The notes under the pieces are model-generated. The model made no database searches, was not told the origin of the DNA, and was given only the letters and a program-made list of their open reading frames with translations. A stretch of 64,000 nt of DNA from assembly GCA_965205235.1 (NCBI GenBank), contig CBDBGD010000008.1, forward strand, positions 265,533 through 329,532, in the 5' to 3' direction. How positions within the stretch are numbered: position 1 is the first letter of the stretch; each line of letters starts with the position of its first letter. Below are positions 40,984 through 49,023 of this stretch, one piece after another. The position numbers and the translations under genes were made by a program. The DNA is from CBDBGD01 sp965205235. Its GTDB lineage: Bacteria; Chloroflexota; Dehalococcoidia; Lucifugimonadales; UBA1127.

Positions 40984-41184
40984 ATGATCGCGAGAGTACC
41001 CCTGGTCCTGGAGCCGCAGCCGGAAGGTGGCTACACCGTCACCTCCCCCTTGCTGCCGGAGCTCGTCACCGAGGGTGATACCGTCGCCGAGGCCCTGGCC
41101 AACGCCCAGGACGCATTCGCGGCCGTCGCGGAGATCTACGAGGACCGGGGGCTGTGGCGTCGCAACCCATGGGCCTCACTGTAG
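40984..41184 (+). CDS. orphan HicB-like antitoxin domain
   Basis: A 66-aa protein with the HicB fold: beta strands LVLEPQPEGGYTVTSPLLPE, then ELVTEGDTVAEALANAQDAF and AAVAEIYEDRG. HicB normally neutralises a HicA mRNA interferase encoded beside it; no HicA is present here, and the protein lacks a C-terminal DNA-binding domain. Its last 49 bases overlap the 3' end of recQ on the other strand. It could be a solitary regulator or a decayed module. Confidence 0.75.
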   Translation: MIARVPLVLEPQPEGGYTVTSPLLPELVTEGDTVAEALANAQDAFAAVAEIYEDRGLWRRNPWASL

Positions 41185-42683
41185 CTGCGGATGACCTCCA
41201 AGAACTCAGGGCCGTATTCCTCCAGCTTCCTCTTTCCTACACCCGGGATACGTGCGAACTCCACCATGGTCAATGGCAAGTCCGCAGCCATATAGCGGAG
41301 CGATACGTCACCGAAGACAACGAACGCCGGTTTGCCGCGTGCCAAGTCCCTTCGCAGGGCTTTCAGTTCCTCGAACAGGCCCCGATCGTATTCCAAGTTC
41401 TGCCACGACACCCTGGGTCGCGGGACTACTGCCTTTCGCACAGCAGCCTTACGTTCGGGCCTCTGAGACGAGACACGTGCGCGCCTCCTCAGGCAGTTGT
41501 CGCAGGCGCCGCAGTTTTCATTCTCAAACGGCTCTCCGAAGTATCCGAGGAGAAAGCGGCGTCGACAGGCCCGCAGTCGGGCGAACCCCGCCATCGCGGC
41601 CAGCTTCCGGCGATCGTTTCGCTGCTCAGCCGCGTCCTCCATTTGGTCGATGAAATAGTCATACGTTTCCTTGTCGTCCTCGGAGAAGAAGAGTACGCAG
41701 TCGCTGGGAAGCCCATCCCTACCGGCCCGGCCTGTTTCCTGGTAGTAGGCTTCTAGGGACTTGGGCAGAGTGTGATGGGCCACCAAGCGAATGTCCGGCT
41801 TGTCAATACCCATTCCGAAGGCCATGGTGGCCACGATGATAGGCACGCGATCGTGGATGAAGTCCTCCTGCGTCCGTCGTCGTGTATCGGCGTCCATCCC
41901 TCCGTGGTAGGGCCGCGCAACCAATCCCTGCGCATTGAGACTTGCCGCTAGGTTCTCCGTCTCCTGTTTCTTGAAACAGTAAATGATCGCTGACTGGTCC
42001 CGTCTATGGCGGAGCAGCGACAACAGCTGCCCAAAAGCGTTTCCCTTGAGAAGGACGGAGTAGTTCAGGTTCTTCCGGTTGAAGCTGGACTGGAAGACGG
42101 AGGCTCGCCGCATGGCGAGTTGGGCCATGATGTCTTCGCGCACCCGCTTGGTCGCCGTGGCGGTCAGCGCGATCACCGGCACGGATGGAAACTCCTGTCT
42201 GAGCTGTCGGAGGTTCCGGTAGTCGGGGCGGAACTCGTGTCCCCACTCGGAGATGCAGTGGGCCTCATCGATGGCTATCAGGGAAATGTGAAGACGCTGG
42301 AGGTAGCGACGGAAGCCTTCCATCGCCAGCCTCTCCGGCGCAACGTAGAGGAGCTTGACCTGGCCCTTCCCAAGCTGCGCCTGCACCTCCGCCATCTCCT
42401 GTGGTCGCAGGGAGCTGTTGAGGAAGCGAGCAGGTATGCCGTTGGCGTTCAGGGCGTCGGCCTGGTCCTTCATCAGCGCGATGAGCGGAGACACCACCAG
42501 CGTGACGCCGTCGAGGAGTAGGGCGGGAAGCTGGTAGCAGATGGACTTGCCGCCGCCGGTGGGCATCAGGACCAGGCTGTCGCGGCGCGCCAGCGTGTTG
42601 GCTACAATCTCTTCTTGCAGGGGGCGGAAGGCGTCGTAGCCGAACCGCCTCTTCAGGACCTCAAGCGGGGAGCTGCTTTGCAT
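41136..42683 (-). CDS. recQ: RecQ-type DNA helicase, compact form
   Basis: A 515-aa 3'-5' DNA helicase acting in replication restart and recombination. Walker A MPTGGGKS, DEAH box IAIDEAHCISEWGHEFRPDY, motif VI QETGRAGRDGLPS, and the zinc-binding cysteines CRRRFLLGYFGE...CGACDNC are clear. The RQC winged-helix domain seems absent: after the zinc motif a short basic linker leads directly into an HRDC domain (residues about 435-505; LFEELKALRRDLARG). Full-size RecQ is about 600 aa. It starts right after the amidase stop with no gap, so it is the third gene of a gatC-amidase-recQ operon. Confidence 0.9.
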   Translation of the reverse strand: MQSSSPLEVLKRRFGYDAFRPLQEEIVANTLARRDSLVLMPTGGGKSICYQLPALLLDGVTLVVSPLIALMKDQADALNANGIPARFLNSSLRPQEMAEVQAQLGKGQVKLLYVAPERLAMEGFRRYLQRLHISLIAIDEAHCISEWGHEFRPDYRNLRQLRQEFPSVPVIALTATATKRVREDIMAQLAMRRASVFQSSFNRKNLNYSVLLKGNAFGQLLSLLRHRRDQSAIIYCFKKQETENLAASLNAQGLVARPYHGGMDADTRRRTQEDFIHDRVPIIVATMAFGMGIDKPDIRLVAHHTLPKSLEAYYQETGRAGRDGLPSDCVLFFSEDDKETYDYFIDQMEDAAEQRNDRRKLAAMAGFARLRACRRRFLLGYFGEPFENENCGACDNCLRRRARVSSQRPERKAAVRKAVVPRPRVSWQNLEYDRGLFEELKALRRDLARGKPAFVVFGDVSLRYMAADLPLTMVEFARIPGVGKRKLEEYGPEFLEVIRSYSEAHGLRRHSPRSS

Positions 42684-44078
42684 CTACCCCGGCCGCTTCT
42701 GGTACCACCCGGCGCGCTGCTGGTACGCGTACGATGCCCGCAGCACCGTCGCCTCGTCGTCCGGGCGGCCCATGAGCTGGATGCCCGCGGGCAGGCCTGC
42801 GCTCGTGAACCCGCACGGCACGCATATCGTCGGCAGGCCCGTCTCGTTCGCCAGCGACATGAACCCCTCGCCCTTCCACCGCCCCAGCGGCTCGAACCCC
42901 TCGAAGCTCGGCGCGGGGCTGCGGCTGCCCGGCAGCGCCACCAGGTCCACGCGCTCCAGCGCCGCCGCCGTCTCCCGACGGATGCGGCTCCGCACCCGCT
43001 GCGCCTGCACGTAGTCCGACGACGTCACCAGCGCGCCGGTCGAGAACCTGGCCCGCACGATCTCGCCGTAGTTCTCCGGCTGCGTCTGCAGGTTCGCCCG
43101 ATGGTACGCGAACGCCTCCGACAGCATGATGACCGAGTTCGCGGCGTCGCCGTAGATGGCGCTGGGGATCTCGATCTCCTCTATCTCCGCGCCCAGCGCG
43201 GCGAGCGCATCGAGCGCCGCGTCGAAGGCCGCCAGCGTGTCCGGGTCCATCGGCTCGTCGCCGCGGTTGATGAACGAGCGGAGCACGCCCACGCGCAGCC
43301 CGCGCACGTCCTCGACCAGCGACGCTGCGTAGTCGGGCACGGGCGTCGAGCGGCACGTGGGGTCGGCGGGGTCGCGCCCGGCGATGGCCTGTAGCATGTA
43401 GGCCGAGTCCTCCACCGTCCACGTCATCGGCCCCACGTGGTCCAGCGACCAGCTCAGCGGCAGCACGCCCGCACGGCTCACCCGCCCGTACGTCGGCTTC
43501 AGGCCGACGATGCCGCACGCCGACGCCGGCCCCCGGATGCTGCCTCCCGTGTCCGAGCCCAGCGAGCCCATGCACAGCCCCGCCGCCACCGCCGCGCCGG
43601 ACCCGCTGCTCGACCCGCCGGGGATGTGGTCGAGGTTCCACGGGTTGCGCGCCGGCTCGAAGAGGCTCGTCGGCGGGCCGCCCAGGGCGAACTCGTGCAT
43701 CGCCAGCTTGCCCAGCAGCACCGTCCCCGCCGCCTTCAGCCGCGCCACCACCGTCGCGTCCTGCGTCGGCACCCGGTGCTCCAGCACCTTCGACTGCGCC
43801 GTCGTGCGCACGCCCGCCGTGTCGTACAGGTCCTTCAGGGCGATGGGGATGCCGTGCAGCGGGCCCCGGTACTCGCCCGCGGCGATGGCCGACTCCGCCG
43901 CCCGCGCCTCCTCGATGGCCGAGTCCGCCAGCACCGTCACGTACGAGTTCAGCCCGCCGTCCACGGCCTCGATGCGGTCCAGGAACGCCTGCGTCAGCTC
44001 CACCGGCGATAGCTGCTTCGATTCCAGCAGCAGCGCCGCCTCCGGGATCGTCAGGTAGTACAGCGCCTTGTCAGCCAT
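42684..44078 (-). CDS. amidase signature (GatA-like) enzyme
   Basis: A 464-aa amidase with the Ser-cisSer-Lys triad: K82 in PIALKD, cis-Ser about 156-157 in PGGSSSGSG, and nucleophile S180 in GSDTGGSIR. Such enzymes hydrolyse amides, or transfer ammonia in GatCAB. A gatC-like gene lies immediately upstream and overlaps by eight bases, so this pair might act as GatA-GatC, but no gatB is near and residues typical of GatA's C-terminus are not evident, so an independent amidase (for example on carboxamides) is likely. ATG is taken at 44078; a TTG just upstream is possible. Confidence 0.85.
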   Translation of the reverse strand: MADKALYYLTIPEAALLLESKQLSPVELTQAFLDRIEAVDGGLNSYVTVLADSAIEEARAAESAIAAGEYRGPLHGIPIALKDLYDTAGVRTTAQSKVLEHRVPTQDATVVARLKAAGTVLLGKLAMHEFALGGPPTSLFEPARNPWNLDHIPGGSSSGSGAAVAAGLCMGSLGSDTGGSIRGPASACGIVGLKPTYGRVSRAGVLPLSWSLDHVGPMTWTVEDSAYMLQAIAGRDPADPTCRSTPVPDYAASLVEDVRGLRVGVLRSFINRGDEPMDPDTLAAFDAALDALAALGAEIEEIEIPSAIYGDAANSVIMLSEAFAYHRANLQTQPENYGEIVRARFSTGALVTSSDYVQAQRVRSRIRRETAAALERVDLVALPGSRSPAPSFEGFEPLGRWKGEGFMSLANETGLPTICVPCGFTSAGLPAGIQLMGRPDDEATVLRASYAYQQRAGWYQKRPG

Positions 44079-44310
44079 CAAGTGCCCCCTCTCCCCCTGG
44101 GAGAGGGTTGGGGTGAGGGTCCCCCGCCCACGGGCTCTCCTCCGGCGTGAAGGTGGCCGCAGGCTCCTCAGCCTCGGGCAGCTCCACCGAGTACAGCAGG
44201 TCCAGGCGGTTCAGGTACTCCTCGGCCAGCGGGCGCAGGCGCTCCAGCTCCTCCGGCGGAAGCTGCAAGCCGCCGCGCTCGAACAGCGTGCGAAGCTCGC
44301 GTTCGTCCAT
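44071..44310 (-). CDS. GatC-like small protein
   Basis: A 79-aa helical protein, LRTLFERGGLQLPPEELERL then YLNRLDLLYSVELPEAEEP, with the pattern of aspartyl/glutamyl-tRNA amidotransferase subunit C (a helix that wraps GatA). Its last residues (DPHPNPLPGGEGALDG) are encoded by a REP-like repeat copy, meaning the natural C-terminus was replaced when the repeat inserted. It overlaps the amidase gene by eight bases. Confidence 0.65.
   Translation of the reverse strand: MDERELRTLFERGGLQLPPEELERLRPLAEEYLNRLDLLYSVELPEAEEPAATFTPEESPWAGDPHPNPLPGGEGALDG
44084..44120. repeat. dispersed palindromic repeat, copy 2
   Basis: CCCCCTCTCCCCCTGGGAGAGGGTTGGGGTGAGGG, the same element and orientation as at 40749-40785. 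It lies inside the coding end of the gatC-like gene, where it adds PHPNPLPGGEG. Confidence 0.8.
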
Positions 44311-44519
44311 AGTCGCTCCTTGCTCGTGCCATGGTGGTCGGACGAGGCCATTATCGCCCCCGCCCGATGCACGTCAAGGCCCGCTGTGCCAGGGGGTATC
44401 CAGAGAGGTCTTCCCTTCTCTAGGGCGGCGAGCCGTTTCGGGGGATGTGCTCCGGCTTTCAGCACCAACCAACCGTCGAGGGCGAACAGGTGGGCCAGAC
44501 AACGCCGCCCCCCGCCGAA

Positions 44520-44528
44520 TGGTAGAAT
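44520..44528 (+). promoter_or_regulatory. extended -10 promoter for copy 2 protease pair
   Basis: TGGTAGAAT lies 36 bases before the ATG at 44565, matching an extended -10 element. Confidence 0.45.
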
Positions 44529-44564
44529 GGCTCGCGTAACAGCACGCCCTTCGAGGGGGGACGC

Positions 44565-44882
44565 ATGAGGGACACTGACACCCCAATCTCCGCACAGCGA
44601 AAGAGACATACCAGGCCTCCGGATCGCACGAAAGAAGAGACGGCACGCCTCGGCAAAGCGATATACGAGCGGGACATCCGCCGGCAGGTTGAAGCCGACC
44701 ACCATGGAGAGGTCGTCGCCATCGACGTGGAGAGCGGCAGTTGGGCCCTCGGAGACAACGTCATCGCCGCGACCGACCGCCTTTGGGTCCAACACCCGGC
44801 TGCCCATGACATCTGGTGCCTACGAGTCGGGCATCGGGCGCTCTATCGCTTCGGGGGTCGTCCCCTTCGGAGAGTCGAGTGA
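44565..44882 (+). CDS. partner protein of clan AA protease, copy 2
   Basis: A 105-aa paralogue of the protein at 39012-39302: KEETARLGKAIYERDIRRQV, EADHHGEVVAIDVESGSWAL and CLRVGHRALYRFGGRPLRRV align block by block, on the opposite strand. The N-terminus has a different, basic start (QRKRHTRPPDRT). It ends in a GTGA overlap with the following protease copy, as in copy 1, so this two-gene unit is an old module. Function unknown. Confidence 0.75.
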   Translation: MRDTDTPISAQRKRHTRPPDRTKEETARLGKAIYERDIRRQVEADHHGEVVAIDVESGSWALGDNVIAATDRLWVQHPAAHDIWCLRVGHRALYRFGGRPLRRVE

Positions 44883-45079
44883 TACAGGGTGAGGTGAACG
44901 CCGCCTATGAGCCGGTGATTACCCTTGGCGTACAGGGTCCATCGGGGCAGGCAAGAGAGATCGAAGCCGTGGTCGACACCGGTTTCACAGGATTCCTGAC
45001 CGTGACTCCGGCCATGGTGGAGGAGTTGGGACTGCGATTCCGAAGCAGAGCATGGGCACTCCTGGCCCCGCCGAGGTGA
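44879..45079 (+). pseudogene. truncated clan AA aspartic protease, copy 2
   Basis: Begins GTG (VIQGEVNAAYEPVITLGVQG) and contains the catalytic VVDTGFTGFLTV motif, aligning with copy 1 through LGLRFRS. After that it should continue like copy 1 but reads SRAWALLAPPR and stops at 45079, losing the C-terminal strand and second motif. The break coincides with the start of the hsdS fragment, so the gene was cut by recombination. Confidence 0.75.
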
Positions 45080-45234
45080 CACTGGACGCGATGGACAAAC
45101 ACATGCTGCCCCTGCTCAACAAGTCTGTGCCGCTAAGCCTCCAATCCCGCTCCCTCGCCGCGCAGCGGGATGCGCTGTTGCCGCGTCTGGTGTCGGGAGA
45201 GAGAGAACTATGTATACGAAGCGAATTCAGCTAG
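45052..45234 (+). pseudogene. hsdS: C-terminal fragment of type I restriction specificity subunit (HsdS)
   Basis: The frame reads MLPLLNKSVPLSLQSRSLAA, then QRDALLPRLVSGE, the conserved closing segment of HsdS (ESRTLAxLRDxLLPxLLSGE). Everything upstream of this tail is missing and the aspartic protease fragment abuts it at about 45,060. Its end overlaps the start of the AAA-TOPRIM gene by 25 bases. Confidence 0.75.
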
Positions 45235-47090
45235 TCAACTATGGACCTCTCGAAAGACTCGACATCGAGTTTCCCTTCGAGGGCGAGACTCCCAAACCAG
45301 TCGTGCTGGTCGGTGAGAATGGTTCTGGAAAGAGCATCCTGCTATCTCATATCGTAAACGGGCTCATTGCAGCCAAAGGAGTTGCCTTTCCGGAATCCTC
45401 TGAGGTTGAACTGGACAAGGTCTACAAGCTGCGGAGTAGCTCCTACATTAGGCCGGAAAGTGAGTACTACTTCGGCAGGGTTGACTTTGAGGGCTCATTC
45501 TTTGCGAGCGAACTACGGACACGGCGCAATAAGAAAGACTATCCTGACGTTCCCGCGGGTATTCCAAGCACTGCGGTCCACGCTATCTGGGACAAATTGG
45601 AGCCCGAAAGGAACGATCACTATGACTCGAACCTCATTCGCGATCCCAGCACGAAGAAGAAGGTCGAAGAGATATTTGCAAAGAACTGTGTGCTCTACTT
45701 TCCCTTTAATCGCTTTGAAGAACCGGCCTGGCTCAATGAAGAAAACTTGAAAGCCCGCGCCCAATACATGGATCTAAGACGTCTCACCGGACAGACTAGC
45801 CGCAAAGTCATCGCATCTTCCCCGCTCCACGACAATCAAGACTGGCTTTTTGAATTAGCTTACGATAGGGCGGTCTTGGAACTTCAGACTCAGAGCTTCC
45901 GTCTCCCCGTCAACGACGGCAGCAAAACAATTCCACTACCTTTGTTCTTGGGCTATTCAGGACATGCAGCCAAAACATATGACGCTGCACTTGACATAGT
46001 TCGAGCAATTGCAAGAAGGGCAGATGTCAGATTTGGGATAGCCAGACGCCACAATAGAGTCGTGTCAATCATGTCCGAGGTAGGCCTGGAAGCGAGGCAG
46101 TTGGTACCGAATATCTTCCAGCTCTCTAGCGGGGAGACTTCCTTGCTTAACCTCTTCCTATCTATCCTGCGCGACTTCGACTTGTCAGGCAGTACATTCT
46201 CCAGTGCCGCTGACATACGAGGAATCGTAGTAGTGGATGAGATAGACTTGCACCTACATGCGGTCCATCAGCATGAGGTGCTCCCAGAACTGATTCAGAT
46301 GTTTCCCAAGGTTCAATTCGTGGTGACAACACACTCGCCTCTCTTTGTCCTAGGCATGCAGAGGGCTTTAGGAGAAGGGGGTTTCGCTCTCTATCGCCTA
46401 CCTCAGGGGCAGCAAATCAGCCCGGAAGAGTTCAGTGAATTCGGCGAGGCCTATCGGGCCTTCGCCGCGACGCGTGCGTTCAAGGAGGATGTGCGAGCAG
46501 TCATTGAAGAATCACAGAGGCCTATTGTGTTCGTTGAAGGCACAACTGATCAGCGCTACATAGAGAGAGCTTCGAGACTACTTGGGAGAGAAGCGACGTT
46601 TGACGGCCTCGAATTGCGGGATGGTGGTGGCAAAGGCAACCTAGCCAAGATGTGGAAGGACTCCCTGTTGACGCTAACTGAGGTGCTGCCACAACCGGTG
46701 TTGCTCTTGTTCGACTGCGATTCCGAAAGGCCCCATGGAAATAAAGGCAAACTCTTACAGCGGAGCATTCCATACCAGGAACGGCACCCGATTGAGAAAG
46801 GTATCGAAAACCTGTTCAGCAGATCTACACTAGAAAGGGCTCGTCAGCATAACCCGGCGTTCTTTAGCACGGAGGATGAACACGGTGGCACCAATGAGGT
46901 CGGGAATCCAATCACGATCCCCGAGAAGTGGGCCGTCAACACCAGTGAGAAGGCGAACTTGTGCCACTGGCTTTGTGAGAATGGCACGGCGGAAGACTTT
47001 CGGCACTTCCGAGTGATTTTTGAATTGGCAGAGGAATTGGTAGCTTCTACTGGCTCAACCATCGAGGCCACGGGGCCGACACCCCCATGA
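45210..47090 (+). CDS. AAA-ATPase/TOPRIM (OLD-like) protein in decayed type I R-M locus
   Basis: A 626-aa protein. N-terminal ABC-type ATPase: Walker A GENGSGKS (residues 35-42), signature LSSGE (305-309), Walker B VVVDEIDLHLH (D343-E344), a His in TTHSP. The C-terminal TOPRIM-like nuclease has E443 in VFVEGTTD and D502/D504 in LLFDCDSE. This is the domain order of OLD/GajA-type defence nucleases. Translation starts inside the hsdS tail (GAGAGAGAAC before ATG) and the stop overlaps an hsdR start (ATGA), so it evolved as an internal gene of a type I restriction operon. Less GC-rich than the surroundings. Intact. Confidence 0.82.
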   Translation: MYTKRIQLVNYGPLERLDIEFPFEGETPKPVVLVGENGSGKSILLSHIVNGLIAAKGVAFPESSEVELDKVYKLRSSSYIRPESEYYFGRVDFEGSFFASELRTRRNKKDYPDVPAGIPSTAVHAIWDKLEPERNDHYDSNLIRDPSTKKKVEEIFAKNCVLYFPFNRFEEPAWLNEENLKARAQYMDLRRLTGQTSRKVIASSPLHDNQDWLFELAYDRAVLELQTQSFRLPVNDGSKTIPLPLFLGYSGHAAKTYDAALDIVRAIARRADVRFGIARRHNRVVSIMSEVGLEARQLVPNIFQLSSGETSLLNLFLSILRDFDLSGSTFSSAADIRGIVVVDEIDLHLHAVHQHEVLPELIQMFPKVQFVVTTHSPLFVLGMQRALGEGGFALYRLPQGQQISPEEFSEFGEAYRAFAATRAFKEDVRAVIEESQRPIVFVEGTTDQRYIERASRLLGREATFDGLELRDGGGKGNLAKMWKDSLLTLTEVLPQPVLLLFDCDSERPHGNKGKLLQRSIPYQERHPIEKGIENLFSRSTLERARQHNPAFFSTEDEHGGTNEVGNPITIPEKWAVNTSEKANLCHWLCENGTAEDFRHFRVIFELAEELVASTGSTIEATGPTPP

Positions 47091-47269
47091 CCACCATCAC
47101 CGAGGCTGACGTCGAACAGGCCGCCCTTGACTGGCTGGCCCGCCTCGGCCGGGGGATCGCCCACGGCCCTGTGGACGTCCAGCCGGAGACTGAGGCAAGC
47201 TGCCGCAGGCGCGGCGTCCGTGCCATCAAGACCTTCGACGACGCCCTGGCCGCAGCCGCCCCCCGCTAG
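47087..47269 (+). pseudogene. hsdR: N-terminal fragment of type I restriction subunit (HsdR)
   Basis: Begins MTTITEADVEQAALDWLARL and GxxIAHGP, the standard HsdR opening (ITExDxEQAALxWLxxLGWxVAHGP). After about residue 29 the homology is lost and the frame stops at 47269. It overlaps the AAA-TOPRIM gene by four bases (ATGA), preserving the original translational coupling. The nuclease and motor domains are gone. Confidence 0.75.
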
Positions 47270-47270
47270 C

Positions 47271-47315
47271 CGCCCCCGTGCCATCCGCCCCCGTGCCATC
47301 CGCCCCCGTGCCATC
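47271..47315 (+). repeat. 15-bp tandem repeat, three units
   Basis: Three exact head-to-tail copies of CGCCCCCGTGCCATC (47271-47285, 47286-47300, 47301-47315) plus CGCCCC of a fourth, starting two bases after the hsdR fragment's stop. Probably a slippage product at the deletion scar. Confidence 0.9.
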
Positions 47316-47357
47316 CGCCCCTTCCGCCTAACCCCTCCCACGCCTTACCCTACCCCC

Positions 47358-47645
47358 ATGGACAACGCACACGCGCCCACCCGCAAGACCGCTCCCCGAC
47401 CCGGAGGCGGTCAGCGCGGCAACCAGAACGCCCGCAAGCATGGCCGCTACTCCACGCTCACGCCCGCGGACCGTTATGCCCCGCTGGAGAAGGTTCTCCG
47501 CTCCTACGGGCTCAGGGACCTCAAGCCCGGTGGCCTCACCATTGAGGAGCTCGTCGACGACCCCACAACCAACATGCGCCTCCTCTTCCACCTTCTCCAG
47601 ACCACCATCGAGCTCTTCAACGTCCGAGAGCGCCTTCGCCGTTAG
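47358..47645 (+). CDS. small GNxNAxKHGxY-motif protein
   Basis: A 95-aa protein containing GGQRGNQNARKHGRYSTLTP, a motif typical of short proteins encoded in phages and mobile elements (some related to terminase small subunits or zinc-ribbon transposon proteins). A helical C-terminus follows (MRLLFHLLQTTIELFNVRER). No strong ribosome site is visible before ATG 47358, so the start is uncertain. No function can be assigned. Confidence 0.55.
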   Translation: MDNAHAPTRKTAPRPGGGQRGNQNARKHGRYSTLTPADRYAPLEKVLRSYGLRDLKPGGLTIEELVDDPTTNMRLLFHLLQTTIELFNVRERLRR

Positions 47646-48151
47646 TGACCACCACCCGACACCCCCCATTCGCCCTGTCCTGTCGAAGGACGTCAGCGCT
47701 GAGCGGGCGCAACTCCACCGCAGCCTGCCACCCCAAGCTAAGGCGGCTAGCCGTTTGTTTCGCGCCCCCTTTGCGGCGCCCCCTGTTGCCTATCTGGAGG
47801 TTGTTCCACGGTTGTTCCCATCGGCACTCGTCTCCTATCTGCGCCGCGCGGTTCCAACCCCCGCCTGCGAAACAACCCCCAACCTGCGACCTTCTCTCCG
47901 ATGGCCGGACGAAAGAACGAGTCCAAGCTGCGCCCCATCCCGCAGCGAAACAACCGCGATTCAACCTCAAACCTGTTGCGGCGCTCTGCCCCGCGTCCCC
48001 AGGCACGGTGGGCCCGGGAAAAAACGCGCGGAACGACACGAATCGACTCGAATCCCTGCCCCACCCCCGCGGGGTGGCGGGTGGCCGCGTCCGTTGGTAT
48101 GATAGACCCCGCATCGCAGGGTTGGCCCGCTAGGGCCGTGGAGGTGACCTA
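47646..48151. other. 500-base gap with hairpin and promoter
   Basis: No coding frame is convincing. Near the right end CCACCCC (48061-48067) pairs with GGGGTGG (48071-48077). An extended -10 element TGGTATGAT lies at 48095-48103, about 50 bases before the molybdenum hydroxylase operon, and is its likely promoter. Confidence 0.45.
48095..48103 (+). promoter_or_regulatory. extended -10 promoter of molybdenum hydroxylase operon
   Basis: TGGTATGAT (TGn plus TATGAT) 49 bases before the TTG start of the FAD-subunit gene, directly downstream of a GC hairpin that may insulate it. No clear -35. Confidence 0.5.
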
Positions 48152-49021
48152 TTGCGCGAGTTTGAGTACGTTGCCCCTGGCTCCCTGAGCGAGGCCGTCG
48201 CTGCCATGGCCGAGAAGGGTGAGGCCGCGCGGGTGCTGGCCGGGGGCACCGACATCCTTGTCGAGCTTCGGACCGGCCGGCGCATCATCGAGCGGCTGGT
48301 TGACCCCAAGGCCGTGCCGGAGCTCAACGAGCTCTCCTACAGCCCCGACCAGGGCCTGCGCATGGGCGCGGCCGTCCCCTGCTACCGGCTGTACGAGGAC
48401 GCCGCCATCGCCGGCGCGTACCCCGGCCTCATCGACGCCGCGTCGCTGATCGGGGGCATCCAGATCCAGGGGCGGGCGACCTTCGGCGGCAACCTCTGCA
48501 ACGCAGCGCCCAGCGCCGACGGCGTTCCGCCGCTCATCGTGCTGGGCGCACGGGCGGTCATCGCCGGGCCCAACGGCACCCGCGAGGTGCCGGTCGAGGA
48601 CTTCTGCCTCGCGCCTCGCCAGAACGTGCTGCAGCCCGGCGAGCTGCTGGTGTCGCTGGTGCTGCCGCCGCCGCCCCCGCGCTCGGGCGCACACTACCTG
48701 CGGTTCATCCCCCGCAACGAGATGGACATCGCGGTGGTCGGCGTCGGCGCGTCGGCGGCGCTGGACGAGGCGGGGCGGTTCACCGCCGTCCGCGTCGCGC
48801 TGGCGGCCGTGGCGCCCACGCCCGTGCTGGTCGGGGGCCTCGATGCACTGGTCGGGCAGCCTGCGAACGACGACACGGTGCAGCAGGCCGCGTCGCTGGC
48901 CCGGGCCGCCGCGAGGCCGATCTCCGACATGCGGGGCACCATCGAACAGCGACTACATCTCGTCGAAGTGCTGACTCGCCGTGCGCTCCAGGGCGCGCTG
49001 GCGCGAGCTCGAGGAGGATAG
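48152..49021 (+). CDS. xanthine dehydrogenase family FAD-binding subunit
   Basis: A 289-aa medium subunit of a three-part molybdenum hydroxylase (CoxM/CutM type). FAD-binding motif LAGGTDILVELRTG near residue 30 and GNLCNAAPSADGVPPLI near residue 115 match the family; the C-terminal CODH-type domain (residues about 180-280) is complete. It passes electrons from the Fe-S subunit to FAD. The start is TTG at 48152, with GGAGGTGA at good spacing. It is two bases from the Fe-S subunit gene. Confidence 0.92.
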   Translation: MREFEYVAPGSLSEAVAAMAEKGEAARVLAGGTDILVELRTGRRIIERLVDPKAVPELNELSYSPDQGLRMGAAVPCYRLYEDAAIAGAYPGLIDAASLIGGIQIQGRATFGGNLCNAAPSADGVPPLIVLGARAVIAGPNGTREVPVEDFCLAPRQNVLQPGELLVSLVLPPPPPRSGAHYLRFIPRNEMDIAVVGVGASAALDEAGRFTAVRVALAAVAPTPVLVGGLDALVGQPANDDTVQQAASLARAAARPISDMRGTIEQRLHLVEVLTRRALQGALARARGG

Positions 49022-49023
49022 GG

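Noticed and set aside
42684..44310. Complete GatCAB amidotransferase
   Set aside because: Only gatA-like and gatC-like genes are present; no gatB nearby, and recQ follows directly.
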